Assembly: GCF_904846685.1 (NCBI RefSeq) | Contig: NZ_CAJHBQ010000003.1 | Location: forward strand, 62,001 to 126,000 | Source: Psychrobacter submarinus | Lineage (GTDB): Bacteria; Pseudomonadota; Gammaproteobacteria; Pseudomonadales; Moraxellaceae | Direction of reading: 5' to 3' | Length of the DNA stretch: 64,000 nucleotides | In this document: one piece after another, positions 39,884 through 49,058 of the stretch | How positions within the stretch are numbered: the first letter of the stretch is position 1 | Layout of the letters: every line of letters starts with the position of its first letter | The notes under the pieces: generated by a model | Told to the model about the DNA's origin: nothing | Database searches by the model: none | The model's input: only the letters and a program-made list of their open reading frames with translations | Position numbers and translations under genes: made by a program

Positions 39884-39940
39884 TCAATCAAAGAGCAAGA
39901 TACTAGTCCTGTAGGCTCAACTCAATAATACGGAGCTATT

Positions 39941-41035
39941 TTGAAAAAAATAACTATACTTCTTCCTGATATGCGCGAGGGTGGTGTCGAAAAAATGCGC
40001 CTTATCCTAGCTAAGGAGTGGCGTGCTCATTATGATGTTGAGTTTTTGTTGTTATCAAAAAGAGGTGGGTTACTAGAGCTTATCCCTAAAGACATTCGAG
40101 TAACTGTGCTCAATGTAACCAGATATAGAATGCTGCTTCCTAGCTTAGTACGCTATATCCGTCAAGAACAACCAGAGGTTATATTAGCAGCGATGTGGCC
40201 ATTGACAGTTGTTGCTGCTCTAGCGACTAAGCTCAGTCTACAAAAGACCATGTGTGTGATCAGCGATCATGGCATTTTGTCAGCGCAATATCAGCCTAAA
40301 GGTAAGTGGCACGATCTAAGTCTTAGAGCCAGTATGGCGCTCTCTTATCGGTTGAGTGATGAGGTAGTTGCTGTGTCAAAAGGTGTCGCCAAGGACATCT
40401 CTACCTTAGCGTCACTACCTTTAGAGTCTATTAAAGTGATCTACAACCCTGCCTCTAAAATAGATCTAGATGAACTACAAACTCGAAGTCCTTTTGCGAT
40501 CAACGATGGACTAGCAATCATAACAGTCGGGCGTTATAAAAAAGTTAAAAATCATGCGCTATTGATTGAAGCCTTTGCGCTAGTCAGAGAAAAAGTAACA
40601 GCCAAGCTTTATATTGTAGGTGATGGCGATTTAAGGAGTGAGTATGAGACATTGATTGAGTCGCTTAATTTACAACAAGACGTTGTTTTAACCGGATTCG
40701 TTAATGACCCTTCTGCTTACTACACTCACGCTGACTTATTTGTCCTGTCTTCTGATTACGAAGGTTTTGGCAATGTGATTGTCGAAGCTATGGATGCAGG
40801 AACCCCCGTTGTCGCTACCGATTGTGAGTGCGGCCCTAGAGAGATTCTTGAAGGGGGTAAATATGGTGCCTTAGTGCCAGTAGGTGATATTGAGGCTTTA
40901 GCTAGCGCTATGCTTGAATCATTAGCGCAAAAGCATGACTATGAAGCGCTAAAGTGTCACGCTTCTACCTTCTCAGTAGCCAAAATCTCCGCTCAGTACC
41001 TGGCTATTATGTTCCCTGATATCCATCACCAATGA
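39941..41035 (+). CDS. family 4 glycosyltransferase
   Basis: GT-B retaining transferase, 364 residues. N-terminus ITILLPDMREGGVEKMRLILAKEW; C-terminal domain IITVGRYKKVKNHALLIEAFALV, LYIVGDGDLRSEYE and the EX7E-bearing SDYEGFGNVIVEAMDAGTPVVATDCECGPREIL. The start is TTG with CGGAG seven bases upstream. It is clearly paralogous to the transferase at 42894 along its length, with the deacetylase/formyltransferase pair between them. Confidence 0.88.
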   Translation: MKKITILLPDMREGGVEKMRLILAKEWRAHYDVEFLLLSKRGGLLELIPKDIRVTVLNVTRYRMLLPSLVRYIRQEQPEVILAAMWPLTVVAALATKLSLQKTMCVISDHGILSAQYQPKGKWHDLSLRASMALSYRLSDEVVAVSKGVAKDISTLASLPLESIKVIYNPASKIDLDELQTRSPFAINDGLAIITVGRYKKVKNHALLIEAFALVREKVTAKLYIVGDGDLRSEYETLIESLNLQQDVVLTGFVNDPSAYYTHADLFVLSSDYEGFGNVIVEAMDAGTPVVATDCECGPREILEGGKYGALVPVGDIEALASAMLESLAQKHDYEALKCHASTFSVAKISAQYLAIMFPDIHHQ

Positions 41036-41135
41036 TTTAATCAAGAAGCAAAGTAATATTTTTAAAGAAATATTATCGAACTATAAAAGATATAAGGATA
41101 AGTGAATTTATTAAATAACAAGAGAGATTCAAGCA

Positions 41136-42086
41136 ATGAAAAATTACTCACTTAAGACTCTCGCTTTTCGTACATTGACAACGACGGCTAGATTGCACGC
41201 TAGAAAAAAAAGACTAGTGAGCAACGAGGTGATTACGGTGCTGAATCTCCATAGAGTCGCACCTAATACTGGTAGCACCTATAATGCATTAGCGCCAGCG
41301 CTATTTAATGAGCTCATTGTTTATCTAAAAAAAGAGTTTTATATTTGCTTGTTTTCTGAATTAGAGCAGATACAAAGCCATAGACCTAAGCTTATTCTCT
41401 CGTTTGATGATGGCTACAAAGACTTTATAGACTATGCGGTGCCAGTACTAGATAAGCACAAGGTGCGTGTCAATCAAAATATTATCCCTTATAGCGTTGA
41501 GACGGGTTTGCCTCCTGTCAACGTGCTACTACAAGACTTCATCGGTAAAGCCCCTATTGAGCTGTTAAAGAAAATACCTTTAGAGATAGCTACCGACGGC
41601 GATAGGCATGAGGTAGGCCGAGCAGCATCTTTTGCGATCAAATATCTGCCAGCAGCGCAGTTTGTCCTGCAAAGAGAAGTGCTACTAAATTTTTTGCTGA
41701 ATTATCCAGAGTTTTTATGTGCGTCAGCCATGACGAAACAGGACATCCTAGATATCGCTGCTGTGCATGAAATCGGTGCGCACTCTTATGAGCATCTGTC
41801 GATGGAGAGTCAGCATGAAGACTATTTTTTAGAGGATCTACAGAAGTGTAAAACGTATTTTGCAGAAGATTTATCGCTTGAGTGTAATATTTACGCTTTC
41901 CCTAATGGTAGTGCGACAAAGAAACAAGTACAACAAGCAAAAGAGCAAGGGTTTGACCATATTCTATTGGTAGGGGATAAATATAGTCCTAGCAGGAGTG
42001 AGGTGTTTAATCGGTTTACCTTTGATGCAAGTAGTATGGATGAAGCCAAGTATAAGTCGTTTGGCAGGAGGGCTTTAATAACATGA
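41136..42086 (+). CDS. polysaccharide deacetylase (NodB-like, CE4)
   Basis: 316 residues with a NodB homology region. Motif 1 is LILSFDDGYKDF (catalytic and metal Asp), motif 2 is EIGAHSYEHLSM (the HSxxH zinc ligands), and FPNGSATKKQVQQAKEQGF near the C-terminus fits the later motifs. No signal peptide is seen, so it probably acts in the cytosol on a nucleotide- or lipid-linked sugar. It overlaps the formyltransferase gene by four bases (ATGA), suggesting coupled expression and sequential action. Confidence 0.85.
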   Translation: MKNYSLKTLAFRTLTTTARLHARKKRLVSNEVITVLNLHRVAPNTGSTYNALAPALFNELIVYLKKEFYICLFSELEQIQSHRPKLILSFDDGYKDFIDYAVPVLDKHKVRVNQNIIPYSVETGLPPVNVLLQDFIGKAPIELLKKIPLEIATDGDRHEVGRAASFAIKYLPAAQFVLQREVLLNFLLNYPEFLCASAMTKQDILDIAAVHEIGAHSYEHLSMESQHEDYFLEDLQKCKTYFAEDLSLECNIYAFPNGSATKKQVQQAKEQGFDHILLVGDKYSPSRSEVFNRFTFDASSMDEAKYKSFGRRALIT

Positions 42087-42904
42087 AAATTATAGCGCTC
42101 ATCGGCGATCAGCCTAACCATAAATATTTGTGTGAACGCATGCATCAAGACTTTGCTTTAGATGCGGTAATCATTGTCAACAAAAAAAGCACTACAAAAA
42201 ACGCGATAAAAGATCGTCTTATCTCTAAAGGAATGAAGAAAGTACTGTCTTTACCGCTCTCTATTGCTTGGCGAAAAATGCAGGCGAGTTTTCAAAAGAA
42301 TCTCAATGGGTTTACCTCAGTTGAACGTTTAGTGGTTGATGATGTCAATTCGCAGGCCGTTGTAGACTTAGTAGAAGCCATCAGGCCTGAGTTGGTCGTG
42401 GTCTCAGGAACCAACCTACTAACCGCTGAGCTAATAATGGAAATTGGCCTTAGTGGCAAAATAATGAACTTGCATACCGGTCTCTCTCCTTATGTCAAAG
42501 GCGGCCCTAACTGCACTAACTGGTGTTTAGCAAACAATGCATTTCAACTGATAGGTAATACCGTTATGTGGCTAGATGAAGGCATAGATAGCGGTAATTT
42601 GATAAGAACTGAAAGAACGCCGCTACTCGGTAATGAGAGCTTGCTAGAGTTGCACAAAAAGGTGATGACTCATGGCCATGATCTTCTTATACAAGCTATT
42701 GCAAGCTTTACGCGCGATGAGGATTTACCGAATATCGAGCAAGATGATATTGATAAAGGTCGGGTGTTTTATAGCAAACAATGGACTGCAGCGAAGATAG
42801 CTAAAGCGTATGGTAATTTTTTACTCCACTACAAAATAAGTAAGCTAGAAAAGCTTCAAGGTCTTGATGTACTCACCGTAGGAGACCGCGAATATGAGCA
42901 CTGA
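42083..42904 (+). CDS. formyltransferase-fold sugar N-formyltransferase
   Basis: 273 residues of the methionyl-tRNA/GART formyltransferase superfamily. The catalytic Asn-x-His is in IMNLHTGLSPYVKGG and the Asp in MWLDEGIDSGNLIRTE. A Rossmann-like N-terminus (IIALIGDQPNHKYL) precedes it. Such enzymes use N10-formyltetrahydrofolate to formylate an amino sugar. The partner could be the amine freed by the deacetylase just upstream, or dTDP-Qui4N from the VioA-like enzyme. It overlaps the next transferase by 11 bases. Confidence 0.82.
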   Translation: MKIIALIGDQPNHKYLCERMHQDFALDAVIIVNKKSTTKNAIKDRLISKGMKKVLSLPLSIAWRKMQASFQKNLNGFTSVERLVVDDVNSQAVVDLVEAIRPELVVVSGTNLLTAELIMEIGLSGKIMNLHTGLSPYVKGGPNCTNWCLANNAFQLIGNTVMWLDEGIDSGNLIRTERTPLLGNESLLELHKKVMTHGHDLLIQAIASFTRDEDLPNIEQDDIDKGRVFYSKQWTAAKIAKAYGNFLLHYKISKLEKLQGLDVLTVGDREYEH

Positions 42905-44003
42905 TAATAAAAGGAAAATAGCCATATTCCTACCAAACCTTGACGGCGGCGGCGCTGAAAAGGTGTTTGTTAACTTATCTGCTGCATTTATTAAGCAAGG
43001 CTTTGCAGTCGATATGTTACTGATCCAAAAAAAGGGTGAGTTATCAGACAGCTTAGATGCCAAGGTTCATATTATTGATATCGATAGTAAAAAGATAAGA
43101 GGGTCGTTTGCGCCTCTTCTTTCATACTTAAGAAACCATGATCCTGAGATACTTATCGCTGTTATGTGGCCATTGACCGTGATAGCCACTATTGCATTTC
43201 GACTATCAAGGTGTAGTGGCCGTATGGTTGTCAGTGATCACAATACTCTATCGCTTTCCACCGCTACAAATAGTAGGTCTAACAAAAAGATGCTGGCACA
43301 GACTATTAAATGGATCTATCCGCTAGCTGACGTCCGTTTGGCGGTTTCTAATGGGGTTGCAGCAGACATTCAACAGTTATCAGGCCTGTTCAAGAGTAAA
43401 TTCAATGTTATTCACAATCCAATCGATATCACTATTCAGAGTGACGCAGCGAAAGGAAATTTAAGAGGCTATTTTAGAATCCTAAATGTAGGCTCACTTA
43501 AGCGCCAAAAAAACCAAGCGTTATTGATTAAAGCATTTGCCAAGCTTTTAGAGCACATTGATGCTGAGCTGGTGATAGTCGGCGAGGGGGAGCTCAGAGG
43601 TGAATTGGAAAAACTCATTGCGGATCTAAATTTGCAGCATTGTGTGACTTTGACTGGGTTCAAAAAAGATGTCGCGGCTGAATACGTCCAATCAGATTTA
43701 TTTGTCTTATCTTCTGACTATGAGGGTTTTGGCAACGTCATAGTAGAAGCGATGAGTGCCGGCGTTACTGTGGTTTCAACTGATTGTCAGTCTGGACCAA
43801 GAGAGATTCTAGCAGAAGGAGAATACGGCAGGTTAGTACCTGTTGGTGACGCTGACGCTTTAGCAAAAGCCATGCTTGAGTCTTTACAGCAACCGCAAGA
43901 TGAACAAGTACTAAAAAACCGAGCCGCTGACTTCTCGCTAGAAAAAATAGCCAATCAATATTTAGACGTCATGTTTCCTGAAAGGATAGATAACTATGTC
44001 TAA
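42894..44003 (+). CDS. family 4 glycosyltransferase
   Basis: 369 residues, GT-B. N-terminus IAIFLPNLDGGGAEKVFVNLSAAF; ILNVGSLKRQKNQALLIKAF; LVIVGEGELRGELE; SDYEGFGNVIVEAMSAGVTVVSTDCQSGPREIL. Paralogue of the 39941 protein. It overlaps the formyltransferase by 11 bases and the next transferase by eight. Confidence 0.88.
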   Translation: MSTDNKRKIAIFLPNLDGGGAEKVFVNLSAAFIKQGFAVDMLLIQKKGELSDSLDAKVHIIDIDSKKIRGSFAPLLSYLRNHDPEILIAVMWPLTVIATIAFRLSRCSGRMVVSDHNTLSLSTATNSRSNKKMLAQTIKWIYPLADVRLAVSNGVAADIQQLSGLFKSKFNVIHNPIDITIQSDAAKGNLRGYFRILNVGSLKRQKNQALLIKAFAKLLEHIDAELVIVGEGELRGELEKLIADLNLQHCVTLTGFKKDVAAEYVQSDLFVLSSDYEGFGNVIVEAMSAGVTVVSTDCQSGPREILAEGEYGRLVPVGDADALAKAMLESLQQPQDEQVLKNRAADFSLEKIANQYLDVMFPERIDNYV

Positions 44004-45198
44004 AATAAAAGTGCTTTATCTCTCTTATACAGGCTTACTTGAGCCTTTAGGCCGCTCGCAAATCTTGGCTTATCTGTCACGTCTTGCTGATGAGTATCAA
44101 TTTACTATTATTAGCTTTGAGAAGGCTGAGGATTTAGCAAAGACTGATGAGCTACAAGCGTTAAAAAAAGAGTGTGAACACTACGGCATTAACTGGCAGC
44201 CTAAGACCTATCATCACAAACCTAGATTATTAGCGACGCTATGGGATTTATCGTCTCTGATTTATCACACTTGGCAGTTATCGCGTTCTAATCGCGCGCA
44301 CCATGTCCATTGCCGCAGTTATATACCAGCGATCGCCGCTTGGCTAGTCAGCAAACAAACGCAGGTGCCTTTTATCTTTGATATGCGCGCTTTGTGGCTT
44401 GAGGAGATGATAGAGGCTGGCAGACTAAATCGCCATAGCCCGGTTCACAAAGTGTTGGAATGGTTAGAGACTAAGCTACTCAAAGATGCCGTGCATGTGG
44501 TTAGCCTGACTGAAGCGGCAGTCAAATACTTGCAACAGCAACAGCCACAATTAAACACTCAAAATTTTTCTGTCATTACCACTTGTGTTGATCTGGAGAG
44601 ATTTAAGCTATCTACCGTAGCGATCGAGGATAAAAAACTGGGCACTATGGGCACGGTCATCAGTGGCTGGTATCACTTAGACTGGCTATTTTTATCACTA
44701 AAAACGCAATTGCGAAAAGATAAGGATGCAACTTTTAAGATTGTAACTCGAGATTCAGCGCAAGCATTACGAACAATGGCGCAAAAGTATGAGATCGAGC
44801 CTTCAAAGTTAGAAATCTTAAGCTCAAACCCGAACGACATTGCAAAAAATATAGCTGATATCAAAGCAGGGCTGCTGTATTTTACGGCAGGCATTAGCAA
44901 GCTTGGATCAGCACCGACTCGCTTAGGAGAGTTTCTGGCTTGCGGCATTCCCGTCATTGGTAATAGCGGGGTAGGTGATATGGCAAGTCTTATCGAGAGA
45001 TACCAAGTCGGCGTTGTTATAGAAGATGGCAGTCAGCACGCAATCGATGAAGCGTTAGAAAAGTTAGATACCCTTTATCAAGACAAAAACTTAAGTCAGC
45101 GCTGCCGAGATGCTGCTGAGGATTATTTCTCTGCGGATAAAGGCGCTGTGCGCTATCGTCAAATTTATAGGAGTATAACCTCTCATGAAAAAAGATAG
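43996..45198 (+). CDS. family 4 glycosyltransferase
   Basis: 400 residues, GT-B fold. N-terminus VLYLSYTGLLEPLGRSQILAYLSRLA; middle FIFDMRALWLEEMIEAGRL; C-terminal KLGSAPTRLGEFLACGIPVIGNSGVGDM. It diverges from the 39941/42894 pair, and the nucleotide-binding part lacks a textbook EX7E spacing. Overlapped at both ends by neighbours, so it belongs to a tightly coupled run of transferases. Confidence 0.83.
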   Translation: MSKIKVLYLSYTGLLEPLGRSQILAYLSRLADEYQFTIISFEKAEDLAKTDELQALKKECEHYGINWQPKTYHHKPRLLATLWDLSSLIYHTWQLSRSNRAHHVHCRSYIPAIAAWLVSKQTQVPFIFDMRALWLEEMIEAGRLNRHSPVHKVLEWLETKLLKDAVHVVSLTEAAVKYLQQQQPQLNTQNFSVITTCVDLERFKLSTVAIEDKKLGTMGTVISGWYHLDWLFLSLKTQLRKDKDATFKIVTRDSAQALRTMAQKYEIEPSKLEILSSNPNDIAKNIADIKAGLLYFTAGISKLGSAPTRLGEFLACGIPVIGNSGVGDMASLIERYQVGVVIEDGSQHAIDEALEKLDTLYQDKNLSQRCRDAAEDYFSADKGAVRYRQIYRSITSHEKR

Positions 45199-46273
45199 GG
45201 TGCTCAAAGTGGCTTTGTTTTCCAAGTATACGCGTATGGGCGCGAGTAGCCGCTTACGCTCTATGCAGTATTTGCCCTTTTTAGAAGATGAGAAAATAGT
45301 CGTTGATGTGTTCCCTCTTTATGACAATGATTATTTGCACAAGTTATATGCTAGCAAGGGTCGCTCTACAGCCAAAGTATTGCACCGCTATTTATCTAGG
45401 CTGTATAAGTTATCTGCGCTAAAGAAGTACGATGTGATTTGGATAGAAAAAGAGCTTTTTCCTTATCTACCAGCTTGGGCAGAAGCTCTCATGGCTAGAT
45501 TGGGCAAGCCCTACGTCGTTGATTATGATGATGCTGTCTTCCACAATTATGATCTCTCGAATCATAAGATAGTCAGGCTTTTGCTATCAAACAAAATTAA
45601 TAAAGTTATGCGTAATGCTGCTACAGTCATCGCAGGGAACGCTTATCTTGCTCAGCGTGCTGCCAGTTCAGCAAGCAAGCAAGTGGTCATTATCCCAACG
45701 GTACTCGATAACCGTCGCTATCAAGCTATAGAGGCTGATAACGAAATCCCTATCATTGGTTGGATTGGCTCGCCAACCACAGAGAAATATGTACTAGAGC
45801 TAAAAGAGATGTTTTTGGCGCTAAAACAGACAGTCAGCTTTAAGATACATCTGATCGGCGCTACTCAGCAAATACAAGATAAGCTACAAGGGCTAGACGT
45901 TGAGGTGCTTCCATGGAGTGAGAGTACAGAGGCGAGCTATATTGAGCAGTTTGATATTGGGATTATGCCATTGATAGACGGTCCGTGGGAGAGGGGGAAG
46001 TGTGGTTATAAGCTTCTTCAATATATGGCCTGTGCTAAGCCAGTAGTTGCAAGCCCTGTCGGAGTCAACATAGATATTATAGACAGTTGCCAGTGTGGCT
46101 ATCTAGCTAATAGCGCAGAGCAGTGGAAAACCTCATTAAATAAATTATTACAGTCAAAACAGCAGCGACAATTGCTTGGCGAGGCGGGCAAGAAATCAGT
46201 TAGAGACTTTTACTCTTTACAAGTACAAGCACCCTTATTAGCAGACGTTTTTAAGCTTGTATCTCATAGATGA
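45185..46273 (+). CDS. family 4 glycosyltransferase
   Basis: 362 residues. N-terminus VALFSKYTRMGASSRLRSMQYLPFLE; middle VIWIEKELFPYLPAW and YVVDYDDAVFHNYD; C-terminal FDIGIMPLIDGPWERGKCGYKLLQYMACAKPVVASPVGVN with the GT4 donor-binding Glu region replaced by GKCGYK, as in a known capsule-locus subgroup. It overlaps the preceding gene by 14 bases. It is the last intact gene before the interrupted polymerase-like gene. Confidence 0.84.
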   Translation: MKKDRVLKVALFSKYTRMGASSRLRSMQYLPFLEDEKIVVDVFPLYDNDYLHKLYASKGRSTAKVLHRYLSRLYKLSALKKYDVIWIEKELFPYLPAWAEALMARLGKPYVVDYDDAVFHNYDLSNHKIVRLLLSNKINKVMRNAATVIAGNAYLAQRAASSASKQVVIIPTVLDNRRYQAIEADNEIPIIGWIGSPTTEKYVLELKEMFLALKQTVSFKIHLIGATQQIQDKLQGLDVEVLPWSESTEASYIEQFDIGIMPLIDGPWERGKCGYKLLQYMACAKPVVASPVGVNIDIIDSCQCGYLANSAEQWKTSLNKLLQSKQQRQLLGEAGKKSVRDFYSLQVQAPLLADVFKLVSHR

Positions 46274-46666
46274 GATAGAGTGCTGTTTCAAGCATAGGTA
46301 GTCTGCTTAGTGTTATTAGTTGGTTTCATATTTAAATATTATAAAACAACATAGAGAAAATCTAATGACAGACCTGAACTGGATTTATTCATATGGATTT
46401 TTGGGGATTAGGCTTTTTGATTTGCCTAGTTTTTTGATGTGTTTGTTATTGATTGTGATTGCTGGCTATAAGTTTAAGATCCCTTCTAATTATCAAGTCA
46501 TTCTAGCCCTACACTGTTTGCTGCCTTTTGTACTAAATGATGTGCTGTTTAGCACCTCTTATATGGGCGATCAATTTAGGTACTGGCGCGGAGTCAATGC
46601 GATAAGATCTGGTGAGCTGGGCATCATGGAGGCACTAACAAGTGGTGAAAACGTATTGCAGGCGAG

Positions 46667-47969
46667 GAGACCATCCCGAATTCTGTGTAACTGCCGTTTA
46701 GATTAAATGCTTGCTGATACGGTCATCAAACATAATCATAAAGCGATTTAAAGCAGACGTCCAGTTACGGATGGGCATCGACCACTTTTTAGAGGCCTGC
46801 TGGGTTGCCAGATATACTACCTTGAATGCTGCCTGATCAGAGGGAAACACCTTACGTTTATTCACCGCTGTCCGAATCACGCTGTTTAAAGACTCAATAG
46901 CATTGGTGGTATAGATGGCTTTTCTGATGTCTTTCGGATACTCAAAGAACACCGTTAAGCCCTCCCAGTTATTACGCCAAGACTTGATGACATGTGGGTA
47001 CTTATCGCCCCACACCTCATCAAAGTGTTCAAGATTGGCCTCTGCTATCTCAAGCGTATCAGCGCCGTAGATGGCTTTTAAATCAGCCGCTATTGCCTTT
47101 TTATCCGTCCACGGCACAAACTTCATTGAATAGCGCACCATGTGTACGATACACAGCTGAACCTGTGCCTTTGGATAGACGGTATTGATGGCATCAGGGA
47201 AGCCCTTTAGACCGTCAACACAAGCGATTAAGATGTCTTGTACGCCACGGTTTTGAAGCCTCGGTAAGAACACCTAGCCAGAACTTAGCGCCTTCATTCT
47301 CTGAGAGCCACATACCAAGCAGCTCTTTTTACCACTAAGATTGACGCCTAGAGCTAGGTAAATGGCTTTGTTGATGATCTGCTTGTCTTGACGTACTTTG
47401 ACGACAATGCAGTCCAAATAGACGATAGGATAAACACTACTCAGCGGTCTGTTCTGCCAAGCGGTGATGTCGTCTAAGATATTATCGGTGACTCTTGAAA
47501 CTAAGCTACTGGAGATATCGACATCGTAGAGCTCTTTGATGCTCTCTACAATCTCGGTAGTGGTTTGGCCCTTGGCGTAAAGGAATATGATTTTATCATC
47601 AAGACCTGAGATACGGGTTTGATGCTTACTAACAAGTACAGGCTCAAAGCTGCTATCACGGTCTCTTGGGATTAGAGATCTCAAGATCGCCTGTGTCGCT
47701 ACGGACGGTTTTTAGTGTGTCCATTGCGCTTATTAGGCTTGTCTGCTTTTTCATGCTTGGGGTAGCCGAGAGATGCTCTTCCATTTCTGCTTCTAAGGCA
47801 GTATCGATAAAGGATTGCATGAGCTGCTTTTGAAAGTCTTTGATGTCATCGAAGCTTTTCATGCTGCTGGCCATTTGCTCAGCCAGTTTCTTGATGTCAG
47901 ATTGGTTAGTCATTGCTTATTCTCCTGTTAGTGGATTATAAGCAGTTACACAAAGTTTGGGAAACTCTC
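46667..47969 (-). mobile_element. IS256-family insertion sequence with 8-bp target duplication
   Basis: 1303 bp bounded by imperfect 28-bp inverted repeats that begin GAGACCATCCC (left) and GAGAGTTTCCC (right, reverse complement) and both end TGTGTAACTGC. It is flanked by a perfect direct repeat CAGGCGAG (46659-46666 and 47970-47977), the 8-bp size typical for the family. It lies inside the polymerase-like gene, opposite to its direction. Confidence 0.92.
46698..47913 (-). pseudogene. IS256-family transposase, several frameshifts
   Basis: Mutator-type DDE transposase split into three frames: 47913 to about 47656, 47684 to 47274, and 47273 to 46698. The DDE residues are all encoded but in different frames: VYLDCIVVK, CVDGLKGF and TTNAIESLNS. 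Comparing frames, small indels lie near 47780 (extra CT/TC), 47712 (A run), 47678 (extra A), 47328 (A run) and 47250 (extra G). GYPKHEKADKPNKRNGHTK is readable only in an alternate frame. As read, it makes no active protein. A cluster of read errors at short runs is a possible alternative. Confidence 0.85.
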
Positions 47970-48867
47970 CAGGCGAGTGCGTTTTTCGCCCTTATGCCAT
48001 TTCCTACGCCTGTTTCTGCTATTAGTTTAGGATTTTACAACACTTTTCTTTATATCGTTTTATTCTTTGTTTTGTATGTCAAGAATATCTTTACCAAGGT
48101 CTCTATATGGTTCTATCTGCTGTTCCCTAGTGTTGCTTTGTATACTGCTTTGAGCTTACGAGAAACACCAATATTTTTCTTTATGGTTTTAGCCATTGTG
48201 TTTGCTCGTGAGTCTAAGATTTTTAAAAGTGCACTTTGTACCGTGCCAGTTTATTTAATTAAGTTTCAAAACTTCTATATTTTGGGACCTATAGTTTTAA
48301 TGTACTTTGTTTTTAACGTTGCAAAAAAGGGCATGGGACTGGCGAAAGCATCAATCATTGGAGCGATTACTTTCGCCGCTTTGCTGCTCTCAGCTCCTCT
48401 AGCTATACCTTTGGTCAATAAGTTTAGGGTCGCTATGTACGTAGAAGATGGCGGCAGGGCCGAAGAGATCAGTCTCATATCTGGAGCAGGAGAGTTCGTC
48501 GTTGAAGGCTTTACCTCAGGCTTATACTTATTGTTTAAACCCTTTATCTGGGAGGCGCGCGGTCTTCTACCTCTCATCCAGTCTATTGAAAACTTATTTA
48601 TCTTGTTCATTTTATATTTAATCACAAAGCAAGCTTTGTTCAAAAGGCCTGATAAACTGGCATTTTGGTTACTGTTTTTAGTGTTATCTATGTCGGTATA
48701 TGGTTTGGTGGTGTTCAACTATGGTACAGCCGTCCGCTATAGATATCCTTTTGTTGTGATATATGTTTTATTTGTCTGCGCTGACTGTGAAATCAGTACT
48801 TTATTCCAAAGTAAAACCCCTGCTGAACAAAGCCCTGACTCTTAAAAGCTTCTAACTACCACTTCTT

Positions 48868-48956
48868 AAGACATAAATTGAAATATTATTTATGTCTTTA
48901 TCTATTGATAATCCCTAAAAATATCGCCTATATTATATTTATATATTCGAATATAT
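48868..48956. other. AT-rich intergenic hairpins between polymerase and PglA-like genes
   Basis: The 213-bp gap holds AAGACATAAAT (48868-48878) paired with ATTTATGTCTT (48888-48898), then a perfect 16-bp palindrome ATATATTCGAATATAT (48941-48956). The first could end transcription although its T-run is weak. The second sits about 100 bp before the next gene and could be a regulator site or just AT-rich cruciform DNA. Confidence 0.35.
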
Positions 48957-49058
48957 GAATTTATAAATATAAATGCTGAGATGCGTTCATCTTATTGTTT
49001 TAATAATGACATTCACGAAACTCATTTTAATATGACTCGAAACTAAGTTGAAGACATT

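Larger units (their letters stand above)
46365..48845 (+). pseudogene. wzy: Wzy/EpsG-like polymerase of locus 2, interrupted by an IS256-family element
   Basis: Two halves of one polytopic membrane protein flank an insertion. The 5' part (46365-46666) ends ...ALTSGENVLQA. The 3' part resumes at 47978 with SAFFALMPFPTPVSAISLGFYN and runs to 48845. Removing the element and one copy of the 8-bp duplication gives a single open frame of 389 codons plus stop. The joined protein has about ten TM helices and a periplasmic-type loop (RVAMYVEDGGRAEEISLI). Assignment as polymerase rests on hydrophobicity, length and place; I see no wzx-like features. As read, the gene cannot make a full protein. Confidence 0.65.
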
